64,000 bases of DNA from Morinoia aosen (GCA_030386875.1 CM059576.1:62495581-62559580), one strand, 5' to 3'. Numbered from the stretch's first letter, positions 1 to 10,620 are shown. A program made the numbers and translations. The notes: a model not told the origin generated them from the letters alone.

Positions 1-845
1 GTACACTATGTCAACACTAGTCCACTGTCGCATCACTAGTCCACTGTCGCTTCACTAGTCCACTGTCGCTTCACTAGTCCACTGTCGCTTCACTAGTCCA
101 CTGTTGCTTCACTAGTCCACTGTCGCATCACTAGTCCACTGTCGCATCACTAGTCCACTGTCGCATCACTAGTCCACTGTCGCATCACTAGTCCACTGTC
201 GCATCACTAGTCCACTGTCGCATCACTAGTCCACTGTCGCATCACTAGTCCACTGTCGCATCACTAGTCCACTGTCGCATCACTAGTCCACTGTCGCATC
301 ACTAGTCCACTGTCGCATCACTAGTCCACTGTCGCATAACTAGTCCACTGTCGCATCACTAGTCCACTGTCGCATCACTAGTCCACTGTCGCATCACTAG
401 TCCACTGTCGCATCACTAGTCCACTGTCGCATCACTAGTCCACTGTCGCATCACTAGTCCACTTTCGCATCACTAGTCCACTTTCGCATCACTAGTCCAC
501 TGTCGCATCACTAGTCCACTGTCGCATCACTAGTCCACTGTCGCATCACTAGTCAACTGTCGTATCACCAGTACACTGTCGCATCACCAGTCCACTGTCG
601 CATCACTAGTCCACTGTCGTATCACTAGTCCACTGTCACATCACTAGTCCACTGTCACATTACAAGTCCACTGGCACATCACTAGTCCACTGTCACATCA
701 CTAGTCCACCGTCACATCACTAGTCCACCGTCACATCACTAGTCCACCGTCATTTCACAAGTCCACTGTCACATCACAAGTCCACTGTCAAATCAATAGT
801 CCACTGTCACATCACTAGTCCACTGTCACATCACTAGTACACTCG
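1..845. repeat. 19-bp satellite array
   Basis: This is a tandem array with a 19-bp unit (consensus ACTAGTCCACTGTCGCATC), close to 44 units, starting before the window edge. Units from about 100 to 540 are nearly identical. From about 540 rightward they diverge (GTCGCATC becomes GTCACATC, then CCGTCACATC and looser variants) and the array fades out near 845. Each unit carries the palindrome ACTAGT. The homogeneous core with a decayed edge is the usual picture of unequal exchange. No coding potential is claimed, and the true length is unknown because the left edge is cut. Confidence 0.97.
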
Positions 846-946
846 CACGGCACTATTTCTCAGTCACATACAAATTCCGTCCCACACTAGTCCACCGCCA
901 TGGCATACTTTTCTACTCTAGGGCTACCGAGGCGCGCGTCGGAAGT

Positions 947-1237
947 TCACAGGCGCGGCCGTTTCGATGGCACATCCAGCTCTTCGGATGGACTATCATC
1001 CTCAGACAGGATTATGCTAAGAGCCAAATCAGGCCTAGAGGCTCGATTGCCGGAGGTGAGAGGGACATGACAACTGGAGGAGTGTGAAGCATGACCGCTG
1101 GTGGATGGTTGAGCTTTTTTGAGGTTTTCAGGAGCATCGGAGGCATCACCGTCAGGAGTGCTGCTGAAGTTAGTCAGCGGCATCGGCCGTCCCACCTCTT
1201 CTGGACCCTGAACGCCCAACTGCTCGTCCACCATCAA
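947..1237 (-). CDS. Candidate terminal exon, acidic serine-rich tail with basic C-terminus
   Basis: An open frame of about 96 residues runs from a possible splice acceptor (pyrimidine-containing tract ending in TTTCAG on the minus strand, AG at 1238-1239) to a stop near 947. The encoded segment is rich in Ser, Pro, Asp and Glu and ends with an acidic stretch (SEDDSPSEELD) followed by a basic KRPRL that resembles a nuclear localisation signal. No domain is recognised. It could be the last exon of a nuclear protein, a leftover of a transposon protein, or chance. The open frame extends upstream to an ATG at 1273, but the acceptor makes the internal start more plausible. The neighbouring satellite begins about 100 bp downstream of the stop. 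Confidence 0.25.
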   Translation of the reverse strand: MMVDEQLGVQGPEEVGRPMPLTNFSSTPDGDASDAPENLKKAQPSTSGHASHSSSCHVPLTSGNRASRPDLALSIILSEDDSPSEELDVPSKRPRL

Positions 1238-1273
1238 CTGAAATGATGTGAAGAGCCTAATTAACATAGGCAT

Positions 1274-1978
1274 TATGGTACGTAACGATTAGGCATCATC
1301 GCAGCTCTCGTTGCGTTCTAATAGTGATACTTGTCTCCGTGTGTTATTCACGTGTTAGCTCACGAGGATTTTCACGTCATTTATAGAAGAGTACTTCGTA
1401 AAAATTAATAAAAAATAGATGAATAGAGTGGGTTTACAAAAAATACTTTTGATTGACACCTAGTCCATTAAGCATTTATTTACGTTAGTCACGTGCTGTC
1501 ACGGTGGTGAAATATGACACCTCGTCATATACAATCTAATACTTCATAGACGATTTTTATACATCAGAAAATGGTAAGCTCTTGCGCACAGAACCTCGCT
1601 CAGCATTGGGGCAAACGCAGTAATTTTGTGATATGTATGTGTATGAAGGACTAAAAATCAAAACAACCCACATTCATCTCCAAGTTTGAGGAATTTTGCA
1701 ATGTGTTGAACAGTGTCATGGTAAACTGCGTGCGCAACTGAAACGAAATCTTATTACACAAGTGAAATAAGCAATGAAGAATTACGAGAATTTCCTTCGT
1801 TATATTCACAGGTGAGGGAGCTATTCCATGACATGTTTTAGTTCAATGCACACTCATATCATTCGTAATATTTCTTTATTTCAGATAAGAGATGTTAGAT
1901 TGCATATTAGTTTATAATAGGACCGCCTCACCTCGAAGTGAGAAAAGTGTAAATTTTTTGTTTTCAGCCATTGTTATA
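1274..1978. other. Noncoding stretch, nothing recognised
   Basis: AT-rich unique-looking sequence between the candidate exon and the transposon at 1979. I see no gene, RNA or repeat in it. Confidence 0.6.
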
Positions 1979-2144
1979 CAGGGTGTTTCAAAAATACACG
2001 GCATAATTTCAGGTATGTATTTCCCACATGTAGACAATCAAAATAGTTCATTACAACATATGTCCGGAAATGCTTCATTTCCGAGTTATGGCCTTCACAA
2101 CATTGAAATTCACCGGAACGTTTTTCTTTCCGCAGGTCGTTGCC
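1979..2144 (+). repeat. Left terminal inverted repeat (166 bp)
   Basis: It is the reverse complement of 3303-3468 with no mismatch seen. It begins CAGGGTGTTTC next to a TA target dinucleotide and ends at GGTCGTTGCC. The length is far above the roughly 30 bp of classical mariners, so transposase binding sites could lie well inside the repeat. Confidence 0.95.
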
Positions 2145-2233
2145 GTCAAAGGACACATTAAGAGGGCACTCTGACAGATCATTCCTAGGCGAAGGTTAAA
2201 TTCAGTGTTGTGTTTGGCGTTCGACTGTGTGTC

Positions 2234-3301
2234 ATGTACACAAATCAGGAGCTGGCAGAGATGCACTTGATCTACGGTAAGGCAGACGGCAATGCTGCGC
2301 TGGCTCGTCGTTTGTACCAGGAGAGGTACCCACAGCGACAATGTCCAGATCGGAAGACATTTGTAAGTCTCCATCAGCGTCTGTGCGAGTATGGAAAATT
2401 TGACTCTCCTGGATTGGGAAGGGGACGACCAAGATCTACAACTCCAGAAGAACAGGAGGAGATTCTGGAGATTGTGAACAGAACTCCTTCTATCAGCACA
2501 CGAAGGTTAGCGTTGCAAGTGAATGTTCCCCATACGACTGTCTGGAGACTGCTGAAAGAGTATCAATTGTATCCTTACCATTTGCAACGTGTACAGGCGC
2601 TGTCACCAGCAGATTACCCTGCACGAGTTAGGTACTGTCAGTGGTTCTTGCTGCAATGTGCTGCAAATCCGAACTTTCCTGCCTTAGTATTATTTACAGA
2701 TGAAGCACAGTTCTCACGAGATGGCATAACAAATCTCCACAATCAGCATGTATGGGCGTATGAAAACCCAAATGCAACTGTTGTATCTCATCACCAGGTG
2801 CGGTTCTCCCTCAACATGTGGGCCGGTATCATTGGTGATCGGTTAGTTGGACCCCATGTACTTGTAAACAGACTTACGGGGCAGGCGTACACAAACTTCC
2901 TGGAAAACATCATACCTGATGTTTATGACGACACTCCACTGATCGATCGTCAGCACGCTCACTTCTTGCATGACGGCGCTCCTGCACACTTCAGTCGTAC
3001 GGCTCGCCGGTACTTGGATCGAAGATTTCCTGATCGATGGATAGGTAGAGGTGGCCCAATTGCTTGGCCTCCACGCTCACCTGATCTGAACCCTCTCGAT
3101 TTCTACTTGTGGGGCCATTTAAAATCATTGGTTTATTCGTCTCCGGTGCCTGATTTGGAATCCCTTCGGAATCGAATTGTGGCACGCTCTGAGGACATAC
3201 GCAACATTCCTGGAGTGTGGGATCGTGTTCGCAGGTCAATGAGACATCGATGTGAGGTCTGTATTCAAGCAGGAGGTGGTCATTTTGAACATCTTCTGTA
3301 A
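2234..3301 (+). CDS. Tc1/mariner-like DDE transposase
   Basis: This cut-and-paste transposase acts on the flanking 166-bp inverted repeats. I prefer the ATG at 2234 (355 residues) because the helix-turn-helix domain begins right there (MYTNQELAEMHLIYG); an in-frame ATG at 2210 would add eight residues. Residues 1-60 resemble the DUF4817-type N-terminal helix-turn-helix found in insect transposases of this group. About 70-120 form a second helix-turn-helix after a GRPR-like motif (GRGRPRS). The C-terminal half is a DDE_3 catalytic domain with the three acidic residues in place: the first D in FTDEAQF, the second in FLHDGAPAHFS and the third in PRSPDLNPLDFYLWG. Counting from the 2210 start these are D164, D255 and D292, with 36 residues between the last two. 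There are no internal stops. It may be functional, but activity is not shown by sequence alone. Confidence 0.95.
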   Translation: MYTNQELAEMHLIYGKADGNAALARRLYQERYPQRQCPDRKTFVSLHQRLCEYGKFDSPGLGRGRPRSTTPEEQEEILEIVNRTPSISTRRLALQVNVPHTTVWRLLKEYQLYPYHLQRVQALSPADYPARVRYCQWFLLQCAANPNFPALVLFTDEAQFSRDGITNLHNQHVWAYENPNATVVSHHQVRFSLNMWAGIIGDRLVGPHVLVNRLTGQAYTNFLENIIPDVYDDTPLIDRQHAHFLHDGAPAHFSRTARRYLDRRFPDRWIGRGGPIAWPPRSPDLNPLDFYLWGHLKSLVYSSPVPDLESLRNRIVARSEDIRNIPGVWDRVRRSMRHRCEVCIQAGGGHFEHLL

Positions 3302-3302
3302 T

Positions 3303-3468
3303 GGCAACGACCTGCGGAAAGAAAAACGTTCCGGTGAATTTCAATGTTGTGAAGGCCATAACTCGGAAATGAAGCATTTCCGGACATATGTTGTAATGAA
3401 CTATTTTGATTGTCTACATGTGGGAAATACATACCTGAAATTATGCCGTGTATTTTTGAAACACCCTG
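3303..3468 (-). repeat. Right terminal inverted repeat (166 bp)
   Basis: Mirror of 1979-2144, followed by the TA target duplicate at 3469-3470. The transposase stop codon (3299-3301) lies one base before the repeat starts. Confidence 0.95.
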
Positions 3469-3734
3469 TAGAAAATTTTCTTACAAATCTAGCAATATGT
3501 TTCACTTCCTAGAAAGGATGTTCGGTCGTCTGCTACAGCTTGCAAAAAGAGGGCCACTTACCCTCCAAATCCGAAATGATCAATTTTCTATTTTAGCTTA
3601 TTTTATAGAGTATTATCTTCTGAATCTAATGATGTGCTTTGCTGCCTTGTGTGCTCGTTTGCCTACTACAGCTGCAAAAGCCGTCTCTTGCGTTGACGCA
3701 GTGCCAAGTGTCGCACAATGCACAAGGTGCACAG

Positions 3735-3965
3735 AAACGGTAAATTGCGAAGATCCATGAAACGAGATATAAGTCAAAGAAGAAAGTAGAAGATGCAGAA
3801 AAACGGGAGACCAGTGAACTGAAAAATGATGGACCATAACAAAAATACTCCATTTCAATAAAATAAAGGTCTACCAACCTTTAGCTCCAAACCTCATATT
3901 CCCCTGGGAGCACCAATTCCCATAGTGACAATAGTGGTTTCCCCGTCAGGGGTATTAATTCCTCA
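3735..3965. repeat. Interspersed repeat, copy 1
   Basis: Shares an ordered set of blocks with 10795-11135 and 14668-16860: a CAGAAACRGTAAATT-like block, then GATGCAGAAAAACGGGAG, then a CCATAACA block followed by AATAAA/AACAAAAAGAAGGYCTA, then CCCCTGGGAGCACCAATTCC, and a final CCC..GGGG block. Divergence between copies is substantial, so the family is old. It contains no confident coding frame, and the family is not one I recognise. Confidence 0.7.
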
Positions 3966-5760
3966 TAAAGGAAGCATTTATACTCTTCTTCAGCGGCGGT
4001 ACATAATGGTTTCAATTTTCCATCAATAAATGCATAGAATGAAAATTAGTAGAGAGTGAAATGCTTAATTACCTCTACGTACAAGAAAATTTATTGGTCA
4101 CATTTGCGTTAACTGACTCGCAAAGATGCGAAGATCATAACAGATTAATAACCTTGTAGTTGAAAAGAAATTGGCCAAAAGAAAACTTTAGTCAAAACAA
4201 AAACTCCTATATTGACTTTTTAGGTTATATCATCATCACTCTTTGGACAACCAAGGACTACAGAGCGGGCAGACTTAATTGTGTTTTCAATAATCAAAGC
4301 TTCGAGTACACCATAATTTTTTACGAACTCACTCATTTACGAGAATAGTGAGGAACAGCTCTTAAATCCTTATCTCATGATTCACAAATTATTATCAAAT
4401 TGTAAGCAAGATGCTTAGAGCCTTATTAGGATTTTGGAATTTTCTCAACTTTATTGCTCCTAGAAGTTTGACTTTAGGAGAAATTATAAAATTTAGGGAC
4501 AAAAATTAGAATAACTATAACATTTAGACATATTGTTACATGAAGTACAAATGTCAGACAGCAACAACGCTACGTAGCTGAATTTTAGCTCATTTTTACT
4601 TATTTAGTCTTGGCAGCATTAATTATGAGTTATTTTCCAATAGGTTACAGATGCCCTGCTCTGATATTCGTCTTTTTTCGTAGTTGAATCCATGGTGGCG
4701 TTTTGAATTATTTTTCTATCCAAACAATCAAATACAGAATTTTGGTAATACAGTAAAGATATTGATGAGGGAGTCATTATTTTGAGAGTGTTGACAGTTT
4801 TCATGGGTATTCAGGTTGAAAGTGTGAAGTTTTTTGTATTTAAGATACATGAGGAGAAAAGTTCATCGAAGAGCATGACTTGGTAAAATTGTCGAGGTTT
4901 GTTTCATATCCTGTTCTAAGACCATGAGCATTAGCCTGACTAAGGTTCTCGATCATTCGTTAGCAACAGGTCGTTTCGGCAATGTAGTCCAGAAATGAAT
5001 CCTTTATTTTCTAAAAATTACTAGACTCAAAACTCTATGGAAGTTTTCTCCTGCATCAGGCAAAATTTTGTTTATGGTCTGTTGAACATTACATCCAGTC
5101 CGGCATTCTTATATTAGGGCTGTGAGCTGAAGCTGAATAACAAACCTATAGCGCTCTTCGCCAAAGAATACGCGGGGAAGTTGCAATCCTGAATATTATT
5201 AAAATGTATGAACAGATACAATTCGCGAATCTGCTCTTGAAAATGCGTACAATATCCAGTATTTCTACCATAATAACATTTTCAAGCTTCCTCTGTAGAA
5301 CTGGTTCATTTCTTTTTGTGCATCATGTACAGTTTTCCATCTCGCCAGTCCTCCAACTTAGCGATACTATGCTCCCCCGTGATATATTTCAGAAAACATA
5401 AATGATATACAGTGACTTCCAACTGAATTCCCACGTAATTTCATAGCGCTGAGGGTAGATATAGTGTTAAATAATACCAATTTCACTGTGCTAGTTTACA
5501 CACTGATGTTCAATTAATCTAACATAAGATTACCCCAATTTCATGTGATAAGATTTAAGTCACTTTACGCAAACATGATTTTGTTAGGGCGATATTTTTA
5601 CGTCTGGTTATCTGTTTCCTTATTACATACTGCATGATGCTCTTGATCGATTACGATATTCTCTTATTCACAAATGCCTCAATAAAAACATACATTGAAT
5701 TACATCATACTTCAGATTAGAAGAATCAAAAAAAGATCCTGGCCATAATAATGCTGTTAG
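3966..5760. other. Noncoding AT-rich stretch
   Basis: Open frames here are all under 70 codons and resemble no protein I know. No repeat was recognised. Confidence 0.6.
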
Positions 5761-5900
5761 ATAAGTTTAGATTATTATTATTATTATATTCCTGGTTTTA
5801 CCACCGCAGCCGCACAAGCGTTGATTTCAGCAGTGAGTCTCGGTTATATTGGTTTGTTGCGTTAAATTTTAGGCTGTCATTTCCGTATCAGGGCGAGTTG

Positions 5901-5990
5901 GTTCTGTAGCAGCTATTCCTCTGCGTAGGCAAGTTTGAAGTTGAGTTCTGTTCTGTAGCAGCTATTCCTCTGCGTAGGCAAGTTTGAAGT
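5901..5990. repeat. Tandem duplication in the 3' UTR of the I-like element
   Basis: About 40 bp starting GTTCTGTAGCAGCTATTCCT occurs twice (5901-5941 and 5950-5990) with a 49-bp period. It lies in the 3' untranslated part of the element. Confidence 0.9.
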
Positions 5991-6176
5991 CGTTCGGCAG
6001 TCGGGCCAGGCCCTCTGGGTTTCGGCTGTCCATTCATTCATAGCCGGGCGTCTCGCCCGCGCTGAGACCCTTTCAGGTTACAACGTGGGCTGTGCTCGGC
6101 TGTTCTGTACACATTGAACTGCGTCCGGTATCAGGATCGGTCTCCACGGTCCTCCAGAGGGTGCTCTCGGTCATTT

Positions 6177-7304
6177 TTAGATGTAGTTGTAGAAGTTTAT
6201 TTGTCTAATGAAGTTATACAAAGGTCCCTCAAACCTCACCTGATCGCCATCTCCAGGGTAACCTTCCAAGGCGTCCGGGGGACGTCCGCCAAACCAAAGT
6301 TTCCACGCAGCATCATGACACCGACACTCGACAAGAATGTGGTGCACTGTCAGTGGAGCCCCACAAGCCCCGCATGTCGGTCCCGCGCCCCCCTCCATCA
6401 AATGTCCATGAGTGGCGTGCGTGTGGCCAATGAGTAGCCGGCATAATTTCACCTCCCAAAGGCGGTTCTGCTGGTAGCTGGTAGGCGAAGGGCACTGTTG
6501 ATTCTTTTACTGATCGTTGTTTGTTGTCCACATGGGCTACACACTCCTCTGCCTGCTTTCGATTCACCCTACTCTGTATTGCTGCTTTGTAGTCAGTTGA
6601 GGGTATTGGCTTTCGTTCGATGGTTTGCCGGCGAGTTGCCAGAACGGCGGCATTATCCGCGCGCTCGTTGCCCCTCACCCCAACGTGACCAGGTACCCAG
6701 CAGAGCGCAATCTGTTTCGCACTTTGCTGTATCGCCAGTTGGATTGCAAGGCTGAGAGGGTATCAAGGTTTATATTGTGCAATCCCCATAAGCGCACTAC
6801 GACAATCAGACACAATGGTCACAGATTCCGTGAGAGCGAAGCGGCAGGCTTAGACAGCAGTCAGGATAGCGTACAGTTCAGCTGTGTAGCTGGATGCTAC
6901 TCGTTGATCTTCTCAGATGTTTCAATATCCCCCCGTACTACAGCAAATCCAGTGCTGAATTCATTGCAGGAGCCGTCCGTGTAATATATTGTTGACGTGT
7001 TGTGGGATGCCAAGTGGTCCATGAACACCGATCGAGCTGCCACTGGGCCAACCTGCGATTTCCTCACTTTGTACATCTCCTTGCACAATCCTTGAACACC
7101 TGCCTGCCAGGGTGGGAAGAAGTATGGCATTTCCACTAGCACATTGTCGAAGCGTACATCGTAGTATTCCAACAAATTTGTGGCTCTCACATAAAATGGT
7201 CGCATTGTCACTGATTCTGGGGCGTAGGTATGAGGTGGGATATTTCTGAGTTCTTGGAGTGTACATGTATTGGGGTTTATTTGCAGGCAGAGATAGTTGT
7301 TCAT
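6177..7304 (-). pseudogene. RNase H and C-terminal zinc-binding region of the I-like element
   Basis: This degraded continuation of the RT polyprotein is spread over at least three frames. From upstream (7304) to downstream it shows an RT-thumb-like stretch, then an RNase H start (IYYTDGSCNEFSTGFAVV near 6930-6995) and the RNase H end motif GNERADNAA near 6650-6675. A C-terminal cysteine-histidine motif (CGACGAPLTVHHILVEC) sits near 6310-6360. In I-type elements RNase H removes template RNA and the Cys-His motif binds nucleic acid. Frameshifts near 6700-6900 and 6450 make it non-functional. The neighbouring RT fragment belongs to the same element. Confidence 0.85.
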
Positions 7305-7592
7305 AATTTTTATTGCACGATATTGTTCTACTGTCTTGGTCCCGGTCTCGCTGTGTAGTGAATTTATGGGCGAACTTCAGAAGGCACCAGCTGCTATTCT
7401 CAAAGCTGCATTTTGAATCGGTTTTATAGTCGCCAGTAGCGAAGGGCAGGCATACCCATAGGCTTCGCATCCATTATCAATTTTAGGTTTGATTAGGGCT
7501 ATGTAGAGACGTAGTAACAGTTTTTTGTCGGATCCGTACGAGTGTGCGAGGAACTTCAGGAGGTTCAGCCCTTTAATGCATGACGTCTTCAG

Positions 7593-8125
7593 TTATTGAA
7601 TGAAGGGTTGCCATGTTAGGCTCTCATCTATAATTAAGCCGAGGTATTTGTATGTCTGCACCTGGTTGATGTTTTCCCTGTGTAGGACCAGTTGCGGTGC
7701 GATTTTGGTACACCCACGTACTCGGCAGATATGCATGTTTGTCTTGGCAGTAGAAAAACGAAATCCAGTTTGGTCAGTCCAGCGCTCCAGTCGGTTTATT
7801 GCAATTTGGAGTTGTCTTTCCAGCGTGTCCGTTCGGTGTCCTGCTATATATACGGCAAAATCATCCACATATAGGGAGCTTTTTACATAGAGAGGTAAGT
7901 CTTCTGCTATATCGTTGATCGCAATCAGGAAGCAGGTGCAGCTTAGCACACTGCCCTGGGGCACTCCTTCTTGTAAATATTTTTTGTGTCAGAGAAGGAA
8001 TTCCCTACACGTACCTTTATCTTGCGATCGGTGAGAAAATTATTGACATAGTGCTGTAGGTGTCCTCCGAGTCCTCCAGTGTAGAGCTTTTTAATTATAT
8101 TATATCGCCATGCAGTATCATACGC
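7593..8125 (-). pseudogene. Reverse transcriptase fragment of the I-like element
   Basis: RT fingers/palm region of a non-LTR retrotransposon, truncated at its N-terminal side. The first frame (8125-7943) starts in RT motif A (AYDTAWRY), followed by a GGLGGHLQHYVNNFLTDRK stretch. A frameshift near 7950-7975 moves to the second frame, which has motif B (PQGSVLSC) and the catalytic YVDD at 7860-7871. It continues through NxxKTN-like and YKYLGLIID motifs (thumb). Motifs before A, and any endonuclease or ORF1, are absent because of 5' truncation. Catalytic residues persist but the frame is broken. Confidence 0.92.
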
Positions 8126-8138
8126 AATAAGTTTAGAT

Positions 8139-8880
8139 ATTCGTATGCAATTTACCATCTAAATCTAGTCCCTCAATTAGTGTTATTCAACTAGTGACCC
8201 AAAAGCATCGCGTGAGCAATATTGCTCTTGGTAAAACCTATGGCTCATATTCTTGTTTCTCACCTGGTTTCACCTCCCGGAACAAATATCCTGAAGGTAA
8301 ATAAACTCTTACATAAACGACCCGAAATACACGAGTTCATTTGAAATCTAGAACTCATCATTTCAACTGACTTGTACAATTTTATCGAAATCAAAAGAGA
8401 CGCAAAACTTCATTAAATGAAACAAAACGGTATCCTCTATGAACTGAAATGCTTCGAAGGGTTCATCAACGGCAATGACACGTAGAGCTACAACAGCTAC
8501 AATGACCTTCATTAACTCGAGTGTTAAGTAGAGCATTATCTGATAAAATGGTATACATAAATCAACAACTGGTATGGAACGTACAACTTCATCAACTGAA
8601 ACGAAATGTACCTCTTAATAACATATCAAGAGCTTTTTAAATTAAAATAGAAAGCTTGACATCGTTATTTACCGAGGAAAAACAATTGTTGAATGCATCA
8701 TAGATGGTTCAGGAGTAAACTAGAGAAGCTAGCTTGCGCCTCTCTAGCTACAAAAAAAAGGCATTTCATAGTATAGCAGAGCAAAAGAAGCTCCCTAGTT
8801 CGTTTACTAGCTACTAGCTCCGCACACAGTCCATTACGTTGAAACCAACTCATGCAAAGTTGTACTAAATGTACACTTAC
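8139..8880. other. Presumed intron sequence downstream of the TRIM-like exon
   Basis: The TRIM-like exon ends with a strong donor at 8880-8879 (minus strand), so this is most simply intron. The open frame reads on to 8698, but those roughly 60 codons (rich in Leu, Ser and Cys) lie beyond the donor and look noncoding. No other feature is seen. Confidence 0.6.
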
Positions 8881-9600
8881 TTGAATCTTTGTAGCGTCCT
8901 TCTGCAGCTCAGTTAATTTCTCCTTTATTTTTTGTAGCTCACGACGTTCCTCATTTTCAAAATTTTCGTACTGTTGTATCAGCTCTCTGAAAATTTTGCG
9001 CTTCTTTTCAGCAGACGACGGGATTACTCCTTTGCCCTGCCACATCTCAAGGTCATGCACGACGATGTCTTCTAGAGCGCTCAACACTTTCCTGCCTTCG
9101 TGAACATCCATTTTCCAAGTCCTTGCTGCGCCTATCATATTGAAGACTTCATCCTGGACAGCGATAGCAGAACGGAGACGCTCCAACTTTCGTGTCAGCG
9201 TCGCGCAGATCTCTCCTTTTACGTCGGCCACACAAGCGTCATTGTCCATGAAGTCTTCCATTAGCTCGAAGCGGTGCTCACGGTGCTCCTGCCTTGTACA
9301 CTTTTTACACACTAAGCTCTTACACTCGACACAGAAATATTCCCGTTCATGTCCATGTTTGGCACACTTATTAGGAGCACTCACGTCTTCCGGCGGGATA
9401 ACTAAATAGTTGACAGGTAGTTGCTTAGATGGGACGTCAAATGCCCTCTGACAATTGGGACATGACTTGGGAAAGCCCTTCTCAATTCGCTTTATGCACG
9501 CACAACAAAAAGTATGGCCACACATCATGCACAAAGGTTTATGCTTTTTTGAATCAAATACATTATTGCAAATGCTGCACTCGAACATGCTAGCATCCAT
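8881..9600 (-). CDS. TRIM-like RING/B-box E3 ubiquitin ligase, internal exon with the start codon
   Basis: This is the coding part of an internal exon, 240 codons from the ATG at 9600-9598. The exon spans 8881-9626, between an acceptor (CCTTTTTTGCAG before 9626) and a strong donor (GTAAGT starting at 8880), so the 5' UTR is spliced. Residues 8-50 form a C3HC4 RING finger (C8, C11, C27, H29, C32, C35, C47, C50) that would recruit E2~ubiquitin. Residues 79-109 form a B-box type 2 (C79, H82, C90, C93, C98, C101, H106, H109). Residues about 125-240 are helical and end in a charged coiled coil. This RING, B-box, coiled-coil order defines the TRIM family. The C-terminal substrate-binding domain must lie in later exons, which I could not find in the window. 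It is the best host gene here, with no internal stop. The exact orthologue is not identifiable. Confidence 0.9.
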
Positions 9601-9626
9601 AATTGGTCAAATCATGAAACTGTTTC

Positions 9627-10194
9627 CTGCAAAAAAGGTTATTAAAATTTCAATATAGGTAAAACATTCTATCGGCTTTCAATCGAATACGCTGATTAAC
9701 TAAAAATGACTACATGAAATGGCACATAATTTGCTCAGAGAATCATTACAAGACATAACATAAGCTTCCCACACAAAAAATAGTCATTTGATTCTTATGA
9801 ACGCAATTCTACGCAGTGTTGAGTTTTCAAGCATCCTAATGCGCGTCTGGTCAATTTTAAATCACTCGTGCATCTACTGACCTCGTAGTGCGGCCACAGT
9901 ACGTGGACTATCTTCTCGACGTTAACTCATCGTTCTAGGCAGTCCCATAAATTTTATCAAGGGTTTATGTCAGTGTTATTAGCTGGTCAATCTAAATGCA
10001 TGATATATCTTGAATGATTGTCATCCTAATTAAAAACAGTTAAAGCCCAATTCTCTCGGCCGAGATCTTGAATAACAGGAAAACTACATGGTTTTTGTTC
10101 TGATCTAAAGGGGTGTAAAACTTAGTTATCTAGTAGCTTGATACACCACGCTGATTCAGTTGGACGGACACCTCAACTGCAGGACCCACTTCGG
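9627..10194. other. Presumed intron/upstream region of the TRIM-like gene
   Basis: AT-rich sequence starting with the acceptor of the TRIM-like exon. The 5' exon was not identified, and no promoter could be supported. Confidence 0.5.
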
Positions 10195-10620
10195 TGTAAT
10201 AAAACCACTATAGAAGATGCCAAACCTTCATCCTTTTATCTTTTTGTGCACACAGGTTTCTTTAAAGTCTTTGGCAAACACGATGGCCAGCATCATTACT
10301 GAAGAGACAGAATTGTGATTCATCAGACATCATGACACTTCTCCACTCATCTACAGTCCAATGTGCTTATGCTTTGTCATATTTTAAACAATAGGAGTCA
10401 TGATTATGAGTCAACATCGGTGTTTTACAAACCACTTTGGTCTAAACGCAAGTTCATTGCATAAAATTTTCTACAAAGGGTTCGTTCAGAAACAACAGAA
10501 CCCCAGCACTGACGCTCTACTGTAGTTCAATCCTTGACGCAAAGCGATTCCGGTAAACATCGGTACCCAAGACGTACATCTTTTTAGTCAGTCACACTTC
10601 CTTCAGAACACAATTTTGCA
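10195..10620 (-). pseudogene. Degraded Tc1-like transposase relic
   Basis: On the minus strand a broken Tc1-family DDE domain can be read. The best stretch is TVDEWRSVMMSDESQFCLF (near 10300-10365), where the D of SDES is the first catalytic residue. It is followed by an altered VWRR-type motif and a TPKWVLQL-like stretch near 10190-10240. Stops and frameshifts are frequent and no terminal repeats were found. It is unrelated in sequence to the intact element at 1979-3468 beyond superfamily. This is an old molecular fossil. Confidence 0.75.

Larger units (their letters stand above)
1979..3468 (+). mobile_element. Tc1/mariner-superfamily transposon, structurally complete
   Basis: This 1490-bp element is flanked by TA on both sides (1977-1978 and 3469-3470), the target duplication of the Tc1/mariner/IS630 superfamily. 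Its inverted repeats of 166 bp (1979-2144 and 3303-3468) begin CAGGGTGTTTCAAAAATACA, and I found no mismatch reading them base by base. One uninterrupted transposase frame fills the interior, with its stop directly next to the right repeat. Perfect terminal repeats plus an intact frame suggest a recent insertion. This is the least damaged element in the window. Confidence 0.96.
5773..8126 (-). mobile_element. 5'-truncated I-like non-LTR retrotransposon
   Basis: The element lies on the minus strand. Its 3' end carries a short (TAA)n tail (about 5773-5790), a feature of the I group, and its coding part ends RT, RNase H, then a CCHC-like region, the I-group order. A 12-bp direct duplication ATAAGTTTAGAT flanks it at 5761-5772 (partly merging with the tail) and 8127-8138. 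The reverse-transcriptase homology begins exactly inside the upstream copy, so the 5' truncation point is fixed at 8126. The copy is dead: RT and RNase H lie in several frames. Confidence 0.88.

Noticed and set aside
1..845. CRISPR-like direct repeats
   Set aside because: Units are contiguous with no unique spacers, and the context is eukaryotic. It is a satellite.
8698..8880. C-terminal extension of the TRIM-like protein
   Set aside because: It lies past a strong GTAAGT donor, and the composition is unlike coding sequence.
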